A stretch of DNA of 9,632 bases, taken from Pelotomaculum_B sp964543575. Lineage in GTDB: Bacteria > Bacillota > Desulfotomaculia > Desulfotomaculales > Pelotomaculaceae. The stretch lies in contig CAZIYV010000129.1 in NCBI GenBank assembly GCA_964543575.1, positions 1 through 9,632 on the forward strand, written 5' to 3'. Both the position numbers and the translations under genes were made by a program. The notes under the pieces are model-generated. The model saw nothing but the letters and a program-made list of their open reading frames with translations. It did no database searches and was not told the DNA's origin. How positions within the stretch are numbered: the stretch's first letter is position 1; every line of letters begins with the position of its first letter. Positions 5,301-9,632 of this stretch are shown here, piece by piece.

Positions 5301-7949
5301 ATGTGCCCATATGTGCTGCACTTCGATGAGATAGATAGCACCCGTTTGCCTGATGTCGGGGGGAAAGGCGCTAATCTGGGGGAAATGAGCAAGGCCGGAT
5401 TTCCTGTGCCCCAGGGATTTTGCGTTACCACAGCCGCCTACCGGGAGTTCATTGCGGCAAGCCGTGAGATGGACAAACTGCTGGATTCGCTTGACCGGTT
5501 ACAGCCGGATCAGCTGGACGAAATCGGCAGGCTGGGCCGGCGAATCCGTGACCACCTGCAGTCGGTTATCATGCCTGAAACGGTTAAATCGGCGATCATC
5601 GAAGGGTGGCAAGCTTCGGGGGAAGACCGGGAGTATGCCGTCCGGTCCAGCGCCACAGCGGAAGATTTACCGACGGCTTCCTTCGCCGGTCAGCAGGAGA
5701 CCTATTTGAATGTGAAAGGCGCCGGTCAGCTGCTGCAGGCCGTGCAACAATGCTGGGCTTCGCTGTTTACCGACCGGTCCATTGTCTACCGCGCCAGGAA
5801 CGGGTTTGACCACCGTGCGGTGTTTCTGTCGGTGGTGGTGCAGCGGATGGTCTTTCCCGAAGTGTCGGGGATTATGTTTACGGCCGACCCGGTAACCGGC
5901 AATCGCAGGATCGTCTCCATTGACGCCAGTTTCGGCCTGGGAGAAGCGCTGGTGTCAGGCATTGTCTCAGCCGATTTATACCAGGTCAAAGCTGATAAAT
6001 TGATCAAAAAGCAGGTCGCCAAAAAAGAAATCGCCATCTATGCCAGGCCTGAGGGCGGCACGGAAAAAGTGGAGCTTACGGTCGAGATGCAGACAGTCCC
6101 GGCTCTGTCTGATGAGCAGACAGTCAGGCTGGCCCGGATGGGACGAAGCATTGAAGAACACTTCGGCAGCCCGCAGGATATAGAATGGTGTCTCGCAGAC
6201 AGCGAAATATTTATTTTGCAGAGCCGTCCGATAACCACACTCTATCCTGTTCCGCCAATCGCTGATGATCAAATTCACCTTTTCCTGTCATTCGGTCATG
6301 TGCAGATGATGACTGAGGTCATCAAGCCCCTGGGGATATCGGTGCTGAGGACTTTTATTCCTCTGGGCAAAAGTTCACCGCTGGCAGAGAGCGACCTTCT
6401 GGTAGAAGCCGGCGGAAGAATGTATACTGACGCGATCACCCGGTTACTTGAATATCCACAGTTAAGGAAGCGGCTGCCCGAAATATTGCTCAATTTAGAT
6501 GAATTGTTCAGCCGGGCGGTACAGGACTTCATTGGGAGAGAGGAATTCCGGGCAGCGGCGCGGTCAGACAAAAAAGTGAAGTTCACTCTGGTTAGAAAGG
6601 CCTTCCCGACAGCGCTTGCCATCCTCAGAAACATCCTGTACCGTGATAATGATCAGGCCATTGATATGATGAACCGGTTTATCACCGAAAAAGTCGATGA
6701 AAACAGAAAACTGCTGCTGGAAGTGTCCGGTCCGGACAGGATCACGCAGATTCAGGAAATGCTGCACACCATGCTGCCAATGACTGTTGCGAAGATAGCC
6801 CAATATTTGCCGACCGCGCTTATCACCTACAAGCTCATTGAGAACCTGTCCCGCAAGTGGCTGGGCGATACGGCTGAGTTGGGCTTCATCAGCAAATCAC
6901 CTCCGGGTAATGTGACAACAGAAATGGGGTTGGCGCTGGGGGATGTGGCAGATGCCGTGAGAAACCATCCGGCGGTGATCGAATACCTGGGGCATGCGGC
7001 CGACGAAACATTTTTTGAGGACTTAAGGGCTGTTCCCAGCGGAGATGATGTCCTGCCTGTTTTCCTGGGTTTCTTCGAACGGTACGGTATGCGGGGGACG
7101 GGGGAAATCGACGTGACCCGGTCGCGCTGGCGTGAGGTTCCGACCCAGTTGGTTCCCGCCATTCTGAGTCACATCAAAGGTGTCGGACCAGGGCAGCACC
7201 GCCTTGATTTCCTGGCAGGCAATAAGGAGGCTGAACTTGCCGCCGGCAGGCTGTTGGATCGCCTGCGTCAAAAGCCCCTGGGTCTCTATAAGGCCAGGAT
7301 CATGCGGCGGCTGATCACGGTTCACCGCTCCTTGATCGGGATTAGGGAACATCCCAAATATTTTATTGTGCAGAATTTTGATCTAATCAAGCAGGCTATT
7401 TTGCAGGAAGCTGCCCAACTGGTCAAAGCCGGAATCCTTGAGCATCCGGAAGAAGTTTTTTGGTTGTCGCTGCGGGAAATTAAAGAAGTGATAGAAACAC
7501 AGCAGCTGGACCGCAATCTTATCACCAGGCGCCAAGAAAAATTCCAGCGTGATGAGAAGATGGCGCCTCCCCGGGCCATAACCAGCGAGGGAGAGATCAT
7601 TACCGCCAAACCGGGAGCCCATGTGCCACCAGGCGCGCTGGCCGGGAGCCCGGTGTCGGCTGGCACGGTCGAAGGCCGCGCCAGGGTAATTCTAAAGCTG
7701 GGAGAGGCCAAAATGGATAAGGGAGATATCCTGGTGACGCCTTATACCGACCCGGGCTGGACGCCGTTATTCCCGCTGGCGGCCGGTCTGGTAACGGAAG
7801 TCGGCGGCCTCATGACCCACGGCGCCGTGGTGGCCAGGGAATACGGCATCCCAGCGGTGGTGGGGATAGATAACGCGACCCGCAAAATCAGGGACGGGCA
7901 GAAGATACGTGTGGACGGTACTCAGGGGTTCGTAGAGATTCTGGAGTAG
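5301..7949 (+). CDS. rifampin phosphotransferase / PEP synthase-like enzyme
   Basis: An 882-residue protein with three domains. Residues ~1-315 are an ATP-grasp (PPDK_N) domain: VGGKGANLGEM with K22, EYAVRSSATAEDLP with R115, and DIEWCLADSEIFILQSRP with E295, Q307 and R309. Residues ~325-760 are a middle domain opening with SFGHVQMMTEVIKPLGIS, which I associate with rifampin phosphotransferase rather than with PEP synthase or PPDK. Residues ~775-882 are the swivelling phosphohistidine domain, with GGLMTHGAVVAREYGIPAVVG and H840. The order ATP-grasp, middle domain, His domain, the ~870-residue length and the absence of a PEP/pyruvate TIM barrel after the His domain fit Rph. Rph transfers the beta-phosphate of ATP to rifampin, giving AMP, phosphate and 21-phosphorifampin. 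Many relatives have unproven substrates, so resistance is not established. AAAGGGGTGGG precedes the ATG. The gene appears monocistronic; no clear terminator is seen before the toxin-antitoxin pair. Confidence 0.85.
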   Translation: MCPYVLHFDEIDSTRLPDVGGKGANLGEMSKAGFPVPQGFCVTTAAYREFIAASREMDKLLDSLDRLQPDQLDEIGRLGRRIRDHLQSVIMPETVKSAIIEGWQASGEDREYAVRSSATAEDLPTASFAGQQETYLNVKGAGQLLQAVQQCWASLFTDRSIVYRARNGFDHRAVFLSVVVQRMVFPEVSGIMFTADPVTGNRRIVSIDASFGLGEALVSGIVSADLYQVKADKLIKKQVAKKEIAIYARPEGGTEKVELTVEMQTVPALSDEQTVRLARMGRSIEEHFGSPQDIEWCLADSEIFILQSRPITTLYPVPPIADDQIHLFLSFGHVQMMTEVIKPLGISVLRTFIPLGKSSPLAESDLLVEAGGRMYTDAITRLLEYPQLRKRLPEILLNLDELFSRAVQDFIGREEFRAAARSDKKVKFTLVRKAFPTALAILRNILYRDNDQAIDMMNRFITEKVDENRKLLLEVSGPDRITQIQEMLHTMLPMTVAKIAQYLPTALITYKLIENLSRKWLGDTAELGFISKSPPGNVTTEMGLALGDVADAVRNHPAVIEYLGHAADETFFEDLRAVPSGDDVLPVFLGFFERYGMRGTGEIDVTRSRWREVPTQLVPAILSHIKGVGPGQHRLDFLAGNKEAELAAGRLLDRLRQKPLGLYKARIMRRLITVHRSLIGIREHPKYFIVQNFDLIKQAILQEAAQLVKAGILEHPEEVFWLSLREIKEVIETQQLDRNLITRRQEKFQRDEKMAPPRAITSEGEIITAKPGAHVPPGALAGSPVSAGTVEGRARVILKLGEAKMDKGDILVTPYTDPGWTPLFPLAAGLVTEVGGLMTHGAVVAREYGIPAVVGIDNATRKIRDGQKIRVDGTQGFVEILE

Positions 7950-8009
7950 AGTTACTGGCATGTTCCACCTTTGCCTGCTTGGGGCAATTGCAGATTTTGC
8001 ATTATTTCA

Positions 8010-8039
8010 TTGATTAGACTCTCAATATTCTGATATAAT
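8010..8039 (+). promoter_or_regulatory. promoter of the toxin-antitoxin operon
   Basis: TTGATT (8010-8015), an 18-base spacer and a perfect TATAAT (8034-8039) lie about 40 bases before the antitoxin start. The inverted repeat at 8019-8059 brackets the -10 box. Confidence 0.65.
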
Positions 8040-8059
8040 ATTAGCATAAATATTGAGAG
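8019..8059. promoter_or_regulatory. operator-like inverted repeat of the toxin-antitoxin operon
   Basis: CTCTCAATATT (8019-8029) and AATATTGAGAG (8049-8059) are perfect 11-bp inverted arms separated by 19 bases. One arm lies between the -35 and -10 boxes and the other just past the expected transcript start. This is the layout expected for autorepression by a Phd/YefM antitoxin and its toxin complex. With only the second arm transcribed, a DNA operator is more likely than an RNA hairpin. Confidence 0.65.
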
Positions 8060-8077
8060 ATTAGGAGTATAAGAAAT

Positions 8078-8350
8078 ATGCCGAAAATAAGACCTATTTC
8101 CGACCTTAGAAATAATGCCAATGAAATCTCCGAGTTTTGCCGCAACGCTCGTGAGCCGGTGTTTATCACTAAAAACGGCGTGGGCGATATGGTGGTTATG
8201 AGCATTGAAACCTATGAACGGCAGCAGGCACAACTTGAGCTTTACGCCAAGCTCGCCGAAGCTGAAGCTGAAATTATAAATGGCGCTGAAGGCGAAGACT
8301 TTTTTGAATTTGCAAAGAAGCTGAGAGCTGACGTGCATGGGAAAATATAA
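8078..8350 (+). CDS. Phd/YefM-family antitoxin
   Basis: A 90-residue protein of typical antitoxin length. The N-terminal half has the Phd/YefM DNA-binding pattern: IRPISDLRNNANEISEF, then EPVFITKNGVGDMVVMSIETYE, where a strand-turn-strand with K-NG precedes the helix. The C-terminal half is charged and helical (LYAKLAEAEAEI, FFEFAKKLRADV); in this family it folds around the toxin to neutralise it. The antitoxin, alone and with toxin, usually represses its own promoter; the perfect inverted repeat around the -10 box fits that. AGGAG lies ten bases before the ATG. The gene overlaps the toxin gene by 14 bases, implying translational coupling. Confidence 0.92.
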   Translation: MPKIRPISDLRNNANEISEFCRNAREPVFITKNGVGDMVVMSIETYERQQAQLELYAKLAEAEAEIINGAEGEDFFEFAKKLRADVHGKI

Positions 8351-8639
8351 GGTGGAAATATATCCTGCCGCACAGCGGGACTTAAACGACATTGTGGATT
8401 ACCTCAATTCTCTGTCGCCGGACACTGCAATCAAATACTACGACAGGATTGTTGAAAGCATCGGCAGCCTTGCCGAAATGCCGGAGCGGCGCCCTCTCCT
8501 AAAAGACCCGCAACTCCGGTTGCGAGGGTATAGAACCTTGATTGTGGACAATTATATGGTTTTTTATGTTGTTAAAGGCGATACGGTGCAGATACGCCGG
8601 ATAATATACAGCAGGCGGCAGTATGAGTGGATGTTGTGA
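8337..8639 (+). CDS. RelE/ParE-family toxin
   Basis: A 100-residue basic protein with the RelE/ParE fold signatures. It opens with YKVEIYPAAQRDLNDIVDYL, an N-terminal strand and helix pair. The middle has the LAEMPERRPLL turn and RGYRTLIVDNYMVFYVV, where the Arg-rich strand leads into the core sheet. It ends with VQIRRIIYSRRQYEWML, the typical C-terminal IRRI-Y-RR-Y strand. RelE members cleave mRNA on the ribosome and ParE members poison gyrase; sequence by eye does not separate them, though the ending and the lack of an obvious catalytic set lean to the ParE/plasmid-stabilisation side. The ATG lies within the antitoxin's end and depends on coupled translation. A terminator follows at 8678. 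Confidence 0.92.
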   Translation: MGKYKVEIYPAAQRDLNDIVDYLNSLSPDTAIKYYDRIVESIGSLAEMPERRPLLKDPQLRLRGYRTLIVDNYMVFYVVKGDTVQIRRIIYSRRQYEWML

Positions 8640-8677
8640 GGAGAGGATGGTTTTAATAGAAGAAGTATTTACTGTTT

Positions 8678-8706
8678 AAAACCCTTTATTAGTGAAGGGT
8701 TTTTTT
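8678..8706 (+). terminator. rho-independent terminator of the toxin-antitoxin operon
   Basis: AAAACCCTT (8678-8686) pairs perfectly with AAGGGTTTT (8695-8703) around an eight-base loop and runs into seven T (8700-8706), 38 bases after the toxin stop. Confidence 0.85.
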
Positions 8707-8730
8707 ATTGTTAAAGAAAGTTTGAGATTC

Positions 8731-8747
8731 AGGGGATTCCCCTTTTT
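8731..8747 (+). terminator. short second hairpin with T-run
   Basis: AGGGG (8731-8735) and CCCCT (8739-8743) with an ATT loop are followed by T at 8743-8747. The stem is only five pairs but GC-rich. It may be a backup terminator or the edge of the unexplained block that follows. Confidence 0.35.
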
Positions 8748-8911
8748 CTGAGTTTGTGTTACCTTAAAACTTGGAAGTGCAGTTCGCATTCGGGCATAGG
8801 AATGGAGATCCCACCTTGATCGCACTCTGGATGAGCACCTTTTCGAACACCAATCGGTTCGTCGCGAATTTTACGGCGGAGGTATAATATGAACCGGCAT
8901 AAATTACATAA
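8748..8911. other. unexplained GC-richer block, possible eroded sequence
   Basis: Between AT-rich flanks, about 8770-8885 is clearly more GC-rich and has short open frames on both strands. The plus frame from 8769 runs about 40 codons to a TAA; a minus frame over the same stretch contains FLCPNANC, which resembles half a zinc ribbon. None has a start with a ribosome site and I recognise no family. A decayed gene or mobile-element scrap is the simplest reading, but no transposase motif or terminal repeat is visible. Confidence 0.35.
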
Positions 8912-8962
8912 CGGTATTTTGAGGATTATATTATAGATCGAGTTATCTGGAAACGAGGAGAT

Positions 8963-9085
8963 ATGGACAGCTTTTCATGGACAAATCATGACGGAATTTC
9001 GTTGGTTCCGCGCTTTGATGGAGGAAATCAGGACGGCAGGGATCGGACAGCCTTAATTCAACATTTCAACAACTGGCGCCAATAG
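8963..9085 (+). CDS. 40-codon reading frame before the aldo/keto reductase
   Basis: ATG at 8963 is preceded by GAGGAG with very short spacing (two bases from the last G) and runs to TAG at 9083-9085. The frame is open back to 8912 (reading DRVIWKRGDMDSFSW), so this could be the remaining end of a longer gene rather than a small gene. The residues are hydrophilic, with many Asp, Asn and Gly; no family is recognised. The last nine residues (IQHFNNWRQ) and the stop come from copy C of the dispersed repeat, exactly in the frame used by copy A at the end of the EamA transporter. It ends ten bases before the aldo/keto reductase start, and its stop overlaps that gene's ribosome site. Confidence 0.35.
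   Translation: MDSFSWTNHDGISLVPRFDGGNQDGRDRTALIQHFNNWRQ
9056..9084 (+). repeat. dispersed repeat, copy C (29 nt)
   Basis: It matches copy A (1148 to 1120, minus strand) at 26 of 29 positions; differences are A/T at position 9, C/T at 19 and A/G at 23. Two of the three differences change an amino acid only mildly or sit beside the stop, and the frame is the same (IQ-FNN-x-x-Q-stop). It ends at the AGGAGG ribosome site of the aldo/keto reductase. Confidence 0.75.
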
Positions 9086-9094
9086 GAGGGAAAC

Positions 9095-9632
9095 ATGGAG
9101 TACAGAACACTGGGTAAAACAGGATTGAACATTTCTGTGGTAGGGTTTGGCGGCATACCTATCCAGCGAGTTTCAGCCGGTGAGGCTGATGCGATTGTGA
9201 GCAGGGCTCTAGACCTGGGCATCAATTTTTTTGACACTGCTCGGGGCTACACCGACAGCGAGGAAAAGCTGGGCGCCACTTTAAAAGCAAGGAGAAAAGA
9301 GGCTGTTGTCGCCACCAAGTCCATGGCCAGGACCAGAGAAGCGATGGCCGCGGACATTAAGAAAAGTCTTGAGACAATGGGTTTGGACTATATTGACTTG
9401 TATCAGATGCACAATGTGAAAAGCAAAAAGGAACTGGACAGGGTTTTAAATCCGGATGGGGCTCTGGCCGCTTTAATAGAGGCAAAAAAAGAAGGACTGA
9501 TCAGGCACATAGGTGTAACGGGACATATAAAAGACTTTTTGGCGGAAACGCTGCAGGTTGAGGAAATTGAAACGGTACAGTTTCCTTTCAACGCGGTGGA
9601 AACCATAGGCGTTTTGGCGCTGCTGGAGCAGG
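9095..9632 (+). CDS. aldo/keto reductase, N-terminal part (runs off the window)
   Basis: The first 179 codons are visible and the frame is still open at the edge. AGGAGGG (9084-9090) precedes the ATG at 9095. The start MEYRTLGKTGLNISVVGFGG and the strand-helix repeats are typical of the AKR (alpha/beta)8 barrel. The catalytic set is present: D47 in NFFDTARGY, Y52, K75 in ATKS and H106 in YQMHN. These enzymes reduce carbonyls with NAD(P)H in the cytoplasm; the substrate cannot be inferred. Clostridial proteins with this kind of start often carry a C-terminal 4Fe-4S segment, which here would lie outside the window. The upstream 40-codon frame ends within the ribosome site, so coupling is possible. 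Confidence 0.93.
   Translation, partial: MEYRTLGKTGLNISVVGFGGIPIQRVSAGEADAIVSRALDLGINFFDTARGYTDSEEKLGATLKARRKEAVVATKSMARTREAMAADIKKSLETMGLDYIDLYQMHNVKSKKELDRVLNPDGALAALIEAKKEGLIRHIGVTGHIKDFLAETLQVEEIETVQFPFNAVETIGVLALLEQ

Noticed and set aside
7952..8392. 146-codon minus-strand frame over the toxin-antitoxin start
   Set aside because: It is antisense to a clear Phd/YefM antitoxin, its promoter and operator; it has no family resemblance or ribosome site.
8647..8679. Ten-codon frame with a good ribosome site (MVLIEEVFTV) right after the toxin
   Set aside because: It is too short, ends inside the terminator stem and has no support beyond the purine-rich sequence before ATG.
1..9632. CRISPR array, tRNA, rRNA or complete insertion sequence
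   Set aside because: No regularly spaced repeats, cloverleaf-like sequences, ribosomal RNA stretches, transposase motifs or paired terminal inverted repeats were recognised.

Overview
The window looks like chromosomal DNA of an anaerobic, low-to-moderate GC Gram-positive bacterium, most likely a clostridial or Peptococcaceae-type Firmicute (Desulfotomaculum/Pelotomaculum-like). Signs are strong AGGAGG-type ribosome sites, AT-rich spacers with sigma-A-like boxes, the LL-diaminopimelate aminotransferase route to lysine, a 'stalk-domain' secreted protein, PadR and YuzD-like genes, and a rifampin-phosphotransferase-like PEP-utilising enzyme. The taxonomic placement is inference from gene content, not from a marker gene.

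Left block (1-3373). A possible 3' end of a plus-strand gene lies at the edge. Five closely spaced minus-strand genes follow. In transcription order they are dapL (lysine/peptidoglycan precursor synthesis), an EamA/DMT-family exporter, a 65-residue unknown, ppnP (nucleoside phosphorylase) and a Cys-rich thioredoxin-fold protein of the YuzD type. Gaps are 32-72 nt, with a consensus -10 box in front of dapL, so one transcript is plausible.

Middle block (3374-5300). A perfect 13-bp inverted repeat containing ATGT-N8-ACAT, the known PadR operator pattern, sits on a promoter in front of a padR gene. That gene has collapsed to its first ~21 codons joined out of frame to its last ~24 codons, and its terminator is intact. 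Next is a secreted protein with a signal peptide, a Cu_amine_oxidN1 'stalk' domain, a short coiled coil and a 240-residue, extremely acidic tail made of two diverged repeats. A strong hairpin follows it.

Right block (5301-9632). An 882-residue enzyme has ATP-grasp, middle and swivelling-His domains in the rifampin phosphotransferase order. It is followed by a Phd/YefM-RelE/ParE toxin-antitoxin pair with an inverted repeat around its promoter, a terminator, and a ~390-nt stretch that looks like eroded sequence with a 40-codon reading frame. The last gene is the start of an aldo/keto reductase, cut by the window edge.

The least expected signal is a short dispersed repeat (core ATTCAACAATTCAACAAC) found three times. 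In two copies it supplies, codon for codon, the last residues and stop of a reading frame: the EamA transporter and the 40-codon frame before the aldo/keto reductase. No CRISPR array, tRNA, rRNA or complete insertion sequence was seen.
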